Position numbers and translations under genes: made by a program. A stretch of DNA of 64,000 nucleotides from Mucilaginibacter sabulilitoris (GTDB lineage Bacteria > Bacteroidota > Bacteroidia > Sphingobacteriales > Sphingobacteriaceae), in the NCBI RefSeq assembly GCF_034262375.1, contig NZ_CP139558.1:3038001-3102000 (forward strand). Direction: 5' to 3'. How positions within the stretch are numbered: position 1 is the stretch's first letter; each line of letters starts with the position of its first letter. A model generated the notes under the pieces. It searched no databases. It saw only the letters and a list, made by a program, of their open reading frames with translations, and was not told where the DNA came from. Shown here one piece after another: positions 10,104-19,361 of this stretch.

Positions 10104-11294
10104 TTAATAGTGTTGCTGCGCTTTTTCGAGCGCTTCGTTATCGATTAAATAGAGGTAAGAATTGTATTTGATCTTCGCCTTATCCTTACGGATCAACCCG
10201 GCAATGGCAGATGAGGTGGACTCAAACATTTTGCTGGCGGTGCTCATAGCGAACTGGCTGGCAAGGGAACCGGTGCCGCTGCCATCAACGGTCACACCCT
10301 GAACCGTATTGGTGCCAAGGTCTTTGGTGAAATCGCGGAACGCCGATTCAGGCACATACAGCCCGGAAAGCCCGTCGAGGTCGTACACCTGCAACTTGAC
10401 CGGCAGGATTTTGTTCTCATACAAAATGGATTTAACGGTCAGCTCAACCCGCTGGCCGGAAAAGCCGGTAATCAGCGCATAAAGGTAAGTGCCTTTGGCA
10501 ATCCGGTAATTCCCGGCATCGATGTCATCTAAAAGCCGCAGGCGGATACGTGAACCGGCATAACCCGTCAAATTCTCATCAATCACCACTTTAATAAAGT
10601 CCGGGTGCTTTTCAGGCAGCACGGTATTAAATTCCGTTGACGGCGCATCCGCCAGCTTCACGGCTAATATGGGTTCGGCGGCTTTTTGTGCGGCAACTTT
10701 CGCCAATGCGTCGGACTTCTGCCGTTCGGCTTTCACTGCCGGATCATTGGCCTTGTTCATGCTGTCGAGGTAAGCCATCTGCTGCCGGAACGTTGCCATC
10801 GGGTCTTTAACCGCCGATTCGCTGGTGCCACTGTTGATTCCTGCATTATGCCTGTTCTTTAAACCATTTAATGCATTAATCATGGCCTGGTCGTCGTTGG
10901 CAGGATCATGGTTTTTTCGTTGTGGGTCAACCGGTGAGGATTGGCCATATCTGGCCTTCATTGCTTCATTGATAGAATCCAGCATTTTCTTTTCCTTGTC
11001 TGAATAGTTGCTTTGAAAGGCAGGGTTGCTGGTTTTCTCGGAGGGCAAAGGATTTACGGCAGTTGTGCCGTCGCCTTCTTTATAGGTGTTACGATAAGCA
11101 TCCAGCTTATCTTCCAATTGTTTCTTTTGTACATCGCCAGAAACCTGGCCAACTGAAGTATTGATCCCGTTCACGGGCTTGTCTTCGGTCTTTTTGGTGG
11201 CAAATCCGCTATGGAAAACAAAAAAGAAAAGGCAAAGAAAAGGCAGCAGGATCAGCGGCAGGATGTATTTGGGTTGCTTTAAATTGATTTGCAT
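10104..11294 (-). CDS. traM: Conjugative transposon protein TraM (VirB10-like)
   Basis: A 396-residue protein with one N-terminal membrane span (YILPLILLPFLCLFFFVFHSG), a long low-complexity K/D/N/P-rich periplasmic linker (about 35-200), and a conserved C-terminal beta domain. This is the VirB10-like architecture of TraM, which bridges the inner membrane to the outer-membrane core of the secretion channel. It lies 4 bp after the TraL-position gene and 2 bp before traN. Length is normal for the family. Confidence 0.9.
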   Translation of the reverse strand: MQINLKQPKYILPLILLPFLCLFFFVFHSGFATKKTEDKPVNGINTSVGQVSGDVQKKQLEDKLDAYRNTYKEGDGTTAVNPLPSEKTSNPAFQSNYSDKEKKMLDSINEAMKARYGQSSPVDPQRKNHDPANDDQAMINALNGLKNRHNAGINSGTSESAVKDPMATFRQQMAYLDSMNKANDPAVKAERQKSDALAKVAAQKAAEPILAVKLADAPSTEFNTVLPEKHPDFIKVVIDENLTGYAGSRIRLRLLDDIDAGNYRIAKGTYLYALITGFSGQRVELTVKSILYENKILPVKLQVYDLDGLSGLYVPESAFRDFTKDLGTNTVQGVTVDGSGTGSLASQFAMSTASKMFESTSSAIAGLIRKDKAKIKYNSYLYLIDNEALEKAQQHY

Positions 11295-11298
11295 AATG

Positions 11299-11718
11299 CT
11301 AATGGGGTAAAGTAAGACGGATATGCTGCAAACTGTCGAGATCGCGCACCAGGGTAATACTGTCGGATTTATTCAAAACCGTTTTTGCGGTAATACTGTC
11401 TACCTGCCGCCTTAAGCGGATAGTCTGACCGAGTGCAGCGCCTGCGGCCAGGATACGGTCAAAACCGCCGTTTAAAACGGCGCTTTGCGGCCTGGTGTTT
11501 GTTTTTTCGGGCGGCACCATTTTCGGGTGCAGCCATATGGCCAGTACCGCCGAAACGAGCAATAACGCGGTCATCAATCCAAACAGGAAGCGAGGATATT
11601 TGGCGGCCAAAACTTGACTGAACCTGCTGCCTTTATCCGTGTAGGCCGAAAACTCCTTTTTCAATTCCCTGTACAGCGTATCCCTGGGATCGCGGTTAGA
11701 ATGTATTTTTCTGAACAT
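11299..11718 (-). CDS. TraL-position small membrane protein
   Basis: A 139-residue protein with a charged N-terminus (DPRDTLYRELKKEFSAYTDK), one membrane span (FLFGLMTALLLVSAVLAIWL, about 48-67) and a helical periplasmic tail. It lies between traK and traM, where CTnDOT-like operons carry traL, but I do not recognise a family signature strongly enough to name it. Its start overlaps the end of traK by 23 bp, which suggests translational coupling. It is probably an inner-membrane accessory of the transfer channel. Confidence 0.75.
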   Translation of the reverse strand: MFRKIHSNRDPRDTLYRELKKEFSAYTDKGSRFSQVLAAKYPRFLFGLMTALLLVSAVLAIWLHPKMVPPEKTNTRPQSAVLNGGFDRILAAGAALGQTIRLRRQVDSITAKTVLNKSDSITLVRDLDSLQHIRLTLPH

Positions 11719-12310
11719 TTTCGAGGTCTTTATTTTCGAGCGTTTTCCAGTTCATAATGAGCACACCGTGCGGATTATTGTCGCTCCGGGGAATATCCTT
11801 CAGGTAGCCCTCGGTTATCAGCGAACGGATTACCGTAGAACTGCGGCGGTCGATCTTCAGCTTGCCGTAGTAGCGGAAATAGCGTTTGGTCATGTCAAGC
11901 GAAATGGAATCCGTTTGCAGGGTAATGACAGAACTGGAGGACAGTACCGAGTTGAAAAAACCGTTCTCCTTCAGGTTGTTCACCTGGTCGGCACCAGATT
12001 CATCGACGAGGTACATCGCTTTTTTTAACTGGTATTCGATATACTTGTCATCCGGGGTCAGCGAAAAGAACAGGGCATGAAACAGGTCAATGTCGGCCCT
12101 GTACTCTGCAGGCCGGTTAACCTGCATATCGGTTTGATTAGCCTGCTGGGGAATACCATTGCTCAGGATGTAAATACTTTTGCGCGCATCCGAAACCTGC
12201 CGGTAGGCATACGAGCAGCAGATAGCCGACAAAATGATGGAGGTCAGAAAGCTGCCCATAGCCACCCAGGTCGCCAGCCGTATTTTGGCTTCGATATTTT
12301 TAACGATCAT
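11696..12310 (-). CDS. traK: Conjugative transposon protein TraK (VirB8-like)
   Basis: 204 residues starting MIVKNIEAKIRLATWVAMGS. An upstream in-frame start at 12430 would add 40 residues that only overlap traJ, so 12310 is preferred. A short cytoplasmic head, one membrane span (about 15-36) and a periplasmic domain with FHALFFSLTPDDKYIEYQLKKA match the TraK/VirB8-like family, a scaffold of the inner-membrane complex. It follows traJ by 17 bp and overlaps the TraL-position gene by 23 bp. Confidence 0.9.
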   Translation of the reverse strand: MIVKNIEAKIRLATWVAMGSFLTSIILSAICCSYAYRQVSDARKSIYILSNGIPQQANQTDMQVNRPAEYRADIDLFHALFFSLTPDDKYIEYQLKKAMYLVDESGADQVNNLKENGFFNSVLSSSSVITLQTDSISLDMTKRYFRYYGKLKIDRRSSTVIRSLITEGYLKDIPRSDNNPHGVLIMNWKTLENKDLENVQKNTF

Positions 12311-12327
12311 AAAATTGGGGTAAGAGG

Positions 12328-13491
12328 TTAGATGAAACTGCCGACGATGCGGGTGGCACCGGCCATTGTGCTGGCACCCCGGCCAAAATTGGAAGCGGCT
12401 GAGCTTATACCCGAAGTGGATATGATCCACGTAGAAATGCTGGGCACTGTAAACATACAGATCGCGCCGATCACAAATACGATAATGACCGTACCAAATG
12501 ACAGGATACCGTTACCAGCAAATACCGCCAGTTTCGCCATATCCGCAGGCGCCCCGGTTTTACCCACGAGTTCCTGGTACTTGCTGATCTCTGAGGTCAG
12601 CGCGTATTGTTCCATCAGGCCGCAGAGGTACATGATCAGGTAAGCGATACCCGAATACAAATTGACCGAAACAAACCGTGCGACCCAGGTCGAAAAACTA
12701 TCACGGAAAGCTGGCAGAATGCTCACCGCTACTGAGAACGGCCCCAGTATGATCAATATCGACGAATAGATAATCTGGATCATAAATATAATGTACGTCG
12801 CGATGCGCAGAATCCATATTCCCAATAACTCCAAAAGCTGGGTAAACAGCAATTGCATCCCCACCGTAAGCCTGTTCTTGAGTTCCAGGAGGGGCGATAC
12901 CACATCGGCGATACCTTGTTTTACCGTGCTCGTCACGGTATTCCAGGCCTGCCCGTACCAGGTATCGCTTTCCTTTTCGGCAACATCGGCCTGTGCCTGG
13001 AAAGTATATAAGGAATTGGCGACTTGCAGCATTAAGTTTGCCCGTGTGAACCGCAGGCCGTCCACATCGCTTTGCACGCTGTCAAACATTTGCTCGGTCT
13101 GCTGCGCTACCAGGTCTGTCGGAAACGCCACCATTTTCACGAATCCGCCCCACCAGATAATGATCATGGCCAAACCGAATGGCCGTAACAGCGGCATGAT
13201 TTCCATGCGCTTGTCGCCCACCATCATTTCATAGCTTTTGATGGCAAAAAATATGATCATAAATATAGCGGCCAATGCCTGCGCGTCGCCGATGAACATA
13301 CTAAAATGGTTCCAGATCGAGCCCTTCAGCCCTTTTAAAAACACCATGACACCGCTTTCATAGACCGCGTCACCTTGCAGGTATTGCAGCGACTTGCGGC
13401 TAATGGCGGTATCAACGGTCGCGGTTTGGGCAAAGCCTGCCGTTCCCCATAAGGAAAATAGCAGGACCAAATAAAAGAGTCTTTTTCGCAT
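12328..13491 (-). CDS. traJ: Conjugative transposon protein TraJ (VirB6-like)
   Basis: About 387 residues with an N-terminal signal-like segment (RKRLFYLVLLFSLWGTAGFAQ) and at least five hydrophobic spans in the second half, as in TraJ, the polytopic VirB6-like inner-membrane channel component. The start at 13491 (MRKRLF) leaves a 4-bp gap to the preceding gene; an in-frame ATG at 13509 would overlap it by 14 bp. A Gly/Ser/Ala-rich tail (SAASNFGRGASTMAGATR) is typical. traK follows after 17 bp. Confidence 0.9.
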   Translation of the reverse strand: MRKRLFYLVLLFSLWGTAGFAQTATVDTAISRKSLQYLQGDAVYESGVMVFLKGLKGSIWNHFSMFIGDAQALAAIFMIIFFAIKSYEMMVGDKRMEIMPLLRPFGLAMIIIWWGGFVKMVAFPTDLVAQQTEQMFDSVQSDVDGLRFTRANLMLQVANSLYTFQAQADVAEKESDTWYGQAWNTVTSTVKQGIADVVSPLLELKNRLTVGMQLLFTQLLELLGIWILRIATYIIFMIQIIYSSILIILGPFSVAVSILPAFRDSFSTWVARFVSVNLYSGIAYLIMYLCGLMEQYALTSEISKYQELVGKTGAPADMAKLAVFAGNGILSFGTVIIVFVIGAICMFTVPSISTWIISTSGISSAASNFGRGASTMAGATRIVGSFI

Positions 13492-13495
13492 ACAT

Positions 13496-14275
13496 TTAAT
13501 ATTTAGCATTCGTCAAAATCTTGTTGGCGATCTGCACATCACTATTCGGCGTCCAGTTAGGAATAGCCACCGTACCTTTTTGCAAGGCATGCTGGTGCGC
13601 GGCCATATCCAAAGTCATCTGCGAGGTGGAGGTACGGATCGCCCAGACAGAGGACAGGTTTTTATACTCATTCAGCATCCGGTAATAAGCCATGATGCGC
13701 GAACCGCGATCCATGTCAGCCGAACGCGCCCCGTTCAGCCTTTCCTTTAGTTTATCCAGTTCCTCCGTGTACCAGCTATAAAGCCCCTCGGAAACCAGTT
13801 TACCACTGACCTGCGGCGAAAGTCCCCCTAAAATAGAAACAGGCGTATAGTTTAGCAGCGGGTTGAATTGCTGCTTATAATACAGCAACCATAAGGGGTC
13901 GGTATCCGACAACAGCCCTGACTGCGAGGCGATTTGTGAAAGTGCCGTATTGCGGGCCGTATCTGATTGCAGCTTATAACGGTTATCAATACCATTCATG
14001 GTCGCTACCAAACCCAGCCGTTGTGTTTGCTGTCCACTGGCGCTCAAAGGCCGGATGTCTGTTTTATGGTAGTTCGGATCAAACAAACCCCAGACCAGCC
14101 AGTAATAAGGATTGAGGCTCAGGAAACCAGCCTTTGGATAAAACTTATTCTGATCCCATTGCTGGAAGACCATGCGCTGGCTTTGGTTATCGACCGCATC
14201 ATCCTTAATGATGGATTGGGCCTCAGCGGCAAGGAGGCTAAAGCATAAAGTGAAAAACATTAGTATTTTTTTCAT
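13496..14275 (-). CDS. Exported tra-operon protein sharing the NAKY C-terminus
   Basis: A 259-residue protein with a signal peptide (MKKILMFFTLCFSLLAAEAQ) and no other membrane span. Its last residues (SDVQIANKILTNAKY) match the tails of the three 222-residue genes upstream (for example DVQIANDVLNNAKYLKQ at 15658), although the body diverges. It is therefore probably a distant member of the same tandem family, placed where CTnDOT operons carry TraI, a VirB5-like surface component. The periplasmic or pilus-tip role is inferred from position and signal peptide. Its stop lies 4 bp before the preferred traJ start. Confidence 0.82.
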   Translation of the reverse strand: MKKILMFFTLCFSLLAAEAQSIIKDDAVDNQSQRMVFQQWDQNKFYPKAGFLSLNPYYWLVWGLFDPNYHKTDIRPLSASGQQTQRLGLVATMNGIDNRYKLQSDTARNTALSQIASQSGLLSDTDPLWLLYYKQQFNPLLNYTPVSILGGLSPQVSGKLVSEGLYSWYTEELDKLKERLNGARSADMDRGSRIMAYYRMLNEYKNLSSVWAIRTSTSQMTLDMAAHQHALQKGTVAIPNWTPNSDVQIANKILTNAKY

Positions 14276-14301
14276 GATAAAAATTTTTTTCGATGGTATT
14301 C

Positions 14302-14319
14302 AGCTATCTGCAGATAGCT
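14302..14319. repeat. 18-bp perfect palindrome in the tra operon
   Basis: AGCTATCTG followed directly by its reverse complement CAGATAGCT sits in the only sizeable gap (52 bp) between the secreted tra genes. No T-tract follows on the minus strand, so it is not a classic terminator. It may be an mRNA processing or stability hairpin. Confidence 0.45.
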
Positions 14320-14327
14320 CATGGTTT

Positions 14328-14996
14328 TCATTGGTTTAAATATTTAGCGTTGGTAATAATTTGCTGCACGAAGTACTTGTCCTTATTGATAAAGTCCTGC
14401 CAAGGGTTAACGGAGGAAATGATGCCGCGCTGTTTGGCCCAATACATCGCACGCCACGCGCCGTAGGCCAGACCGTCTAATATCTGTAAACTAGTCGTGA
14501 CCTTTTTTAGTAGCTGGTCACGCCCGTAATAATCGGCTAATATATTATCGCCGGATTTCAGTACATAAGCCGATACTTCGCTGACCAGCGCTACTGACCG
14601 CACTTTCATTTCATTCGCGATATTGGTCGCAAACAAGAATAAATAGGGGTCGGATTTGCCCAATGCCAGAGCCTGGTTCAGGTAACTGATCATATCGGCG
14701 GTAATTGTTGCCATGTACTTGACTTCCAAACCATCCTTTAGAGCAGAGTTCACATTGGACAAACCATTATAGATAATAGTTTGCGCCAGCACGACTGAAC
14801 CTACATTGGTATTCAGATCTTCGATATTATTATTGATCTTGCCCAAATACTGGTTGTGGGTTTCCTCTGCGCTGCTGCGCACTGCCTGGTTAGCTTCAAC
14901 GGAGGCAAAGTATTTCGGATCGAAAACGTATTGCTGCGCATGGGCTGAAAGCTTAAAGCAAAAAGCTAAAAGCAATATATAAAAGTGCTTTTTCAT
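14328..14996 (-). CDS. TraI/VirB5-position exported protein, tandem copy 3
   Basis: 222 residues with a signal peptide ending AHAQ and a long helical body. The C-terminal block has AYGAWRAMYWAKQRG, then NPWQDF and finally IITNAKYLNQ. The same block occurs in the gene at 15658 (AYGMGRAMYWAKMRG, NPWEEW, LNNAKYLKQ). Its ATG overlaps the stop of the preceding gene in an ATGA, so translation is coupled. Helical secreted proteins at this operon position are VirB5-like in other systems. All three copies are exactly 222 codons long, an unusual regularity. Confidence 0.83.
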   Translation of the reverse strand: MKKHFYILLLAFCFKLSAHAQQYVFDPKYFASVEANQAVRSSAEETHNQYLGKINNNIEDLNTNVGSVVLAQTIIYNGLSNVNSALKDGLEVKYMATITADMISYLNQALALGKSDPYLFLFATNIANEMKVRSVALVSEVSAYVLKSGDNILADYYGRDQLLKKVTTSLQILDGLAYGAWRAMYWAKQRGIISSVNPWQDFINKDKYFVQQIITNAKYLNQ

Positions 14997-15661
14997 TGTT
15001 TGAGATACTTCGCATTTTGAATAATGCTTTCAGCTACGTTTTTATCCTGGTCGATATAATTCTGAAAGGGATTGATGGAACGAAGCAAAGAATTCAGGTT
15101 GGAATAAGTCAGCGTATTAACGAGGTTGCCGGAAAGCTCCTGTATCTCGGAGAGCTGCATCAGTACATAATCAAATAATAGTTTCCTGTCCGATGCTTTC
15201 ATTTGGTTCACATCCCCAATGGATAAGGTCAGGCCGGTCACATAGCCGATCAGCGCCTGCGCTTTTTCGACAAATTCGATTTCAGTCTGGTAACCTAAAA
15301 AAGCAATCGCCGGGTTCTTTGCGACCAGACTAATAATCTGCGCCTGGTAGCTGACAATCTGTCTGACCTCGGGTGTTGCATGAATTCCGATGTCGGCAAT
15401 ATTGATAGCTGTTCCCAATGTATTGTACCTGTTTTGCAAGGTGCGGTACATATTCTTCATTTTGGTGAGCAGGGTCAGGTTGGCCTGTTCATTAGCTGTT
15501 ACGGCAGCCTGGTTATTGCGGGCATCGACCTGTTTCGTATGCTCAGACTTGGACTGATCGATTAATTGATGAATACCGGCGATGTCGAGGGTGCTTTGCT
15601 GGGAGAAAGCGGAGAACTGAAAGCCAAAAGCACAAAGCAGGAAAAAGGTTAGTTTCTTCAT
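14993..15661 (-). CDS. TraI/VirB5-position exported protein, tandem copy 2
   Basis: 222 residues from the ATG at 15661; an in-frame start at 15772 only reads through the preceding gene. A signal peptide (MKKLTFFLLCAFGFQFSAFSQ) precedes a helical body. The centre diverges from copies 1 and 3 (no RAMYWAK block), but the end (INPFQNYIDQDKNVAESIIQNAKYLKQ overall pattern) is shared. ATGA overlaps link it to both neighbours. This copy may have specialised, for example as a minor structural variant; that is inference. Confidence 0.83.
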   Translation of the reverse strand: MKKLTFFLLCAFGFQFSAFSQQSTLDIAGIHQLIDQSKSEHTKQVDARNNQAAVTANEQANLTLLTKMKNMYRTLQNRYNTLGTAINIADIGIHATPEVRQIVSYQAQIISLVAKNPAIAFLGYQTEIEFVEKAQALIGYVTGLTLSIGDVNQMKASDRKLLFDYVLMQLSEIQELSGNLVNTLTYSNLNSLLRSINPFQNYIDQDKNVAESIIQNAKYLKQ

Positions 15662-16326
15662 TGCTTCAGGTATTTGGCATTGTTCAATACATCGTTGGCG
15701 ATCTGCACATCCATGTTCTTCCATTCTTCCCAAGGGTTGAGCGATGCCCAAATGCCGCGCATTTTGGCCCAATACATCGCGCGGCCCATGCCGTAGGCGA
15801 TACCTCGCAGGATCTGCATTTCAGATTCGATATGGTTTAGAAGCTTCCCGCGTTCCCCCGCATCCATTAAATTATTTCCACCCTTGAGCACAAAGGCGCT
15901 GACGTCGGCAGATAAAGTCACGGCCCGCGTTTCAAATTCCCGCGCTCCTTCCTCGGCAAAGAGTAAGAGTACCGGGTCAGACTTGGCGATGATTATCGCC
16001 TGGCCCACATCATTCACAATATCCGTCCCGCAACTGGCGATTTCCTTTATAGATGTCAGGTTATTGATCACCGAACCTACCTGACTCAGGCCGGTGTAAA
16101 TCTTGTTTTGCAGGTCGTTGACAATGACCAGCTGCCCGGTAACCGCCAACTGGCCTTTTTGGATCAGGCTTAAATTATTATTAGTCGTATTTAACTGGCC
16201 GTTGATTACTGCGCTATTGACTGCAATGGCAGCCGAAGTAGCCGGGTCAACGACGAGCTCCTGCGCAAAAGCTGCCTTAAAAATTAATAAGGGCAGGAGC
16301 ATAAGGAAAAGCATTATCGTTTTCAT
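15658..16326 (-). CDS. TraI/VirB5-position exported protein, tandem copy 1
   Basis: 222 residues from the ATG at 16326, inside the end of traG (50-bp overlap). It has a signal peptide (IMLFLMLLPLLIFKAAFAQ), a helical body, the block AYGMGRAMYWAKMRG, NPWEEW, and the tail VLNNAKYLKQ. It is the closest relative of copy 3 (14328). The longer in-frame start at 16374 would place charged residues before the signal peptide and is unlikely. It probably forms part of the periplasmic or extracellular mating apparatus. Confidence 0.83.
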   Translation of the reverse strand: MKTIMLFLMLLPLLIFKAAFAQELVVDPATSAAIAVNSAVINGQLNTTNNNLSLIQKGQLAVTGQLVIVNDLQNKIYTGLSQVGSVINNLTSIKEIASCGTDIVNDVGQAIIIAKSDPVLLLFAEEGAREFETRAVTLSADVSAFVLKGGNNLMDAGERGKLLNHIESEMQILRGIAYGMGRAMYWAKMRGIWASLNPWEEWKNMDVQIANDVLNNAKYLKQ

Positions 16327-19075
16327 GGTTATCGTATAAAATAGGTTGACCGTTTTTGTTGATGTGGCTGACAAATTGCGCCAGCGTTAATTTGCTGTTA
16401 TGGAAGTCATCCACAAAAAGATCGAGCGCGCGCTGGTAACCACCGAAATGTTCGATGTATACCTCCAGCGCCGATTTTTCGGGTTTCTCGGTGGAGAAAG
16501 TCAAATACTGGTGCAGGCTGACCTCTACACCATAAACTTCACCAACCGCACCCCTGCGGATATATACTTCTTTGAAGCGTCCGCGACCTTCGGTATTCTC
16601 CAACTGGTTAATAGAGAATATCTTTTTGCGCTCCGTTTCATTGATCGATAAGAGCGAGGCGATAGCACCGTAATTATCTTTGAACTTGGTTTGATCAAGC
16701 AGGCATACCGTATCTGAATTATTGATGATACTGTCTTTCACCACGGCGTTGCCGATAATATCTCCTAATTCCTGGGTCACGACTATGGCCTCACCCCAAA
16801 ACTTTCTGACCGTTTTATAGAGGTATAAAAGGTACGAAGCCATCAATGGGCTTGCTATCGCTTTCCACGCTTCCTCCACCACAAGGGCCTTACGACGTGA
16901 TGAACGAAAGCGCATCTTCTGAATGAATACGTCCATGATCGCCAGCGTCACTATTGGAAAGAGGACGCGATTTTCCTTTACGGCATCAATTTCATAGACT
17001 ATGAAGCGTTCGGTAAACAGCGAAGAATCGGTCGCTTCGTTCAGGATCTGCGCGAATTCACCACCTCTATAGAACTTTTTGAGTACATAGCGGAACTCAT
17101 CCACATCGAAAGGAATACTTTCTTCCCGTTTGATTTCCGGGATTTTCCAAAGCGCGAATTCATAAAAGCTATTGAAGTTTAACTGATCAATATGCGGCTT
17201 GCCTTCGGCTTTCAGTCGTCGCAATTGCTCTTCCTTAACAGCCTGGTGAAACTTTTCATCATAGGCTGCCCGGAACGGATTGGCTTCGTTTGGTGTCAGC
17301 GTGTCGCCGGAATGAGTCAGTGCATCGATCAATGCCTGATCATCCCGTGGCAGTTCTCCGGCAAGGTCATTATCCAAAACTTCAATTTCAAATTCCGCAA
17401 GGGGTGTAAAGCCGCTGCCGCCCTTCATTTCCTCTAATATCTTTTTGCGAATGGCGAACTGGTCCTTTTTGGAGATCGGCGGCAATTCACCCTGCTCAAA
17501 ATATTGCAGGTAATATGCATTGATCACATTACTGATGACGTCGCGTTCAACCTGACTGAAAATCCCGTCGGCACCTTTCCAAAGCAGGCCTGCCAGCGTG
17601 ATCAGGAAGTCCTTTTTCTCGATGTTGAATTCTTCCATGGTAATCTGGAAGGGGTTCATCGTGATCGGCTTTTTATCGGTATAAGTGATATATTTTCCCT
17701 TGTAATAGGCGCATAAGCCGGAATAGGAATGGCCGGTGTCCACAATGACCATATCCATATTGAACAACATATATTGCTCAATCAGGCTATTCATAAAGAA
17801 GGATTTACCCGAACCGCTTGGCCCCAAGACGAATTTATTGCGGTTGTTGATGCGGTTTGTGCGCATCGGCAGATCGGCTACGTCAATGCCTACCGGTACG
17901 CCCTGCCGATCCGTAAAGCGTACCAAAAAATCGGAGGGCTCGTCGAGCGGCATCGACTCTTTCAGAAAGAAACAAACAGCCGCATCACAGGTGGTCAGGA
18001 ACCAGTCGTAATCTTTAAGTTCCACGGCATTCCCCGGCAAAGCGGACCGGTACAGCTCCAATTGGTTGTACCCGTTCTTGCTTGCCACGATGCCTAAGCT
18101 AAAAAGTGCGCTTTCAATAAAATTGGCAGCTTTCTGTATTTTATCCTGCTGTGCGGCAAGGACAATATTAAAATGGCAATTGACCAATAACTGGTTTTCC
18201 CGTGCGACATCGTTTAAGAGCAAGTCAATATCCTCGACACACAACGTATTGGCCGGGTCGGGAATACCGGAATGCCGTTTCTTTTTCAGTTCCAGTTTTT
18301 TCAGCGTCATAAACTGGCTGGGAATATCGATGACCTGGTTGAAGACAATTACCTCGAAATCGGGCACCCGGAACAAAAAGGAAAGGAAATCTATGGGAAA
18401 GCCGCGCAGCGTTTCCTTATCATTCATCTCAATGTGGGTGGAAACAGTGGAAGGTAAATCGACATTGTCGATATTTATCAGCGGGATATTACGAATGGCC
18501 CGGTCGCCCATTTTGATCTCGTTATCGTTCGGCGCGAAGTTGTTCAGCACGATATGTTCCGGCCTAAAATCCATCGCAAGGAACTGCATGATAAGCTGAT
18601 TAAGCTGCTGTTCGGCCAGGATCATAGGTGCCGTCTTTGCGGCAACCAGGATGTCCATGACCTTATCCATTTGCTGACTGAAATCGCGCAGTGCCTTTTT
18701 ATCAAAGACGTAAAAAGCCCCCTTGCGTACCTGTTTGGTCAGGGTGATGTAGGTACTAACCGAGATATAATCACGCCCTACGAAATGTTCATTGTATTTC
18801 TGCTGCAAATACTCGCCACCGTTTTTGAGCGGGTATTTTTCTTTGCTGATCACATCAGATTTTTGCAGCAAATAGCCATCACCCATAATTTTGACCACGT
18901 TGATCATCAGCGCATGAAATTCGTCGTAAGCTGCTGAGGCGGCTGAGTAGCGGGTAACCGGGTTAGTGATCTTAATCACCACTGAACATTCGCCGCCTGC
19001 GCCAACCAGAATATCGGTGCCGTTATAATGATCGATACCGATGTAGGGAATATTAAAGACTTGTTTTCCTGCCAT
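16277..19075 (-). CDS. traG: Conjugation ATPase TraG (VirB4-like)
   Basis: A 932-residue cytoplasmic ATPase of the mating pore. A Walker A motif GPSGSGKS sits near residues 416-424 and a Walker B-like LVVEEAWKAI near residue 728, followed by VTQELGDIIG as in VirB4 proteins. The N-terminal third matches the TraG N-terminal domain layout (IPYIGIDHYNGTDILVGAGGE). It overlaps traF by 23 bp and the first secreted protein gene by 50 bp. It powers assembly of the channel and substrate translocation. No defect is visible. Confidence 0.95.
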   Translation of the reverse strand: MAGKQVFNIPYIGIDHYNGTDILVGAGGECSVVIKITNPVTRYSAASAAYDEFHALMINVVKIMGDGYLLQKSDVISKEKYPLKNGGEYLQQKYNEHFVGRDYISVSTYITLTKQVRKGAFYVFDKKALRDFSQQMDKVMDILVAAKTAPMILAEQQLNQLIMQFLAMDFRPEHIVLNNFAPNDNEIKMGDRAIRNIPLINIDNVDLPSTVSTHIEMNDKETLRGFPIDFLSFLFRVPDFEVIVFNQVIDIPSQFMTLKKLELKKKRHSGIPDPANTLCVEDIDLLLNDVARENQLLVNCHFNIVLAAQQDKIQKAANFIESALFSLGIVASKNGYNQLELYRSALPGNAVELKDYDWFLTTCDAAVCFFLKESMPLDEPSDFLVRFTDRQGVPVGIDVADLPMRTNRINNRNKFVLGPSGSGKSFFMNSLIEQYMLFNMDMVIVDTGHSYSGLCAYYKGKYITYTDKKPITMNPFQITMEEFNIEKKDFLITLAGLLWKGADGIFSQVERDVISNVINAYYLQYFEQGELPPISKKDQFAIRKKILEEMKGGSGFTPLAEFEIEVLDNDLAGELPRDDQALIDALTHSGDTLTPNEANPFRAAYDEKFHQAVKEEQLRRLKAEGKPHIDQLNFNSFYEFALWKIPEIKREESIPFDVDEFRYVLKKFYRGGEFAQILNEATDSSLFTERFIVYEIDAVKENRVLFPIVTLAIMDVFIQKMRFRSSRRKALVVEEAWKAIASPLMASYLLYLYKTVRKFWGEAIVVTQELGDIIGNAVVKDSIINNSDTVCLLDQTKFKDNYGAIASLLSINETERKKIFSINQLENTEGRGRFKEVYIRRGAVGEVYGVEVSLHQYLTFSTEKPEKSALEVYIEHFGGYQRALDLFVDDFHNSKLTLAQFVSHINKNGQPILYDNHENDNAFPYAPALINF

Positions 19076-19361
19076 AACGGGAGAGATTTTTGAAGTTGAC
19101 CTGGTGAATGAAAATGCCCGTCGGGCGGGCTTTGATATGGAGTCCCTGTTTCTGTTTAGCGGCGATAAAAAAAAGCCCGCCTGCGACGGCAGCGATCAGG
19201 ACGATCAGGCCAAGCCACATATTGACCAGGGCCATCGTCAATGCGCCCAATACGAGGCCGGCCAAGAGCGAGGCGACGCCCCAATAGATGTACTTGCCTT
19301 TAAAACCGCGGTACACAAGGGGTCTTTGCAGCCCCTTGTACACCTGGAATTGCCTGGCCAT
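19053..19361 (-). CDS. traF: Conjugative transposon protein TraF (DUF4133)
   Basis: A 102-residue protein with two adjacent membrane spans (about 28-47 and 50-68) flanked by basic residues. The N-terminal YKGLQRPLVYRGFKGKYIYWG is the DUF4133 signature. It is an inner-membrane VirB3-like component placed directly before the VirB4-like TraG, as expected. It overlaps traE by 1 bp and traG by 23 bp. Confidence 0.92.
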   Translation of the reverse strand: MARQFQVYKGLQRPLVYRGFKGKYIYWGVASLLAGLVLGALTMALVNMWLGLIVLIAAVAGGLFFIAAKQKQGLHIKARPTGIFIHQVNFKNLSRYGRKTSL

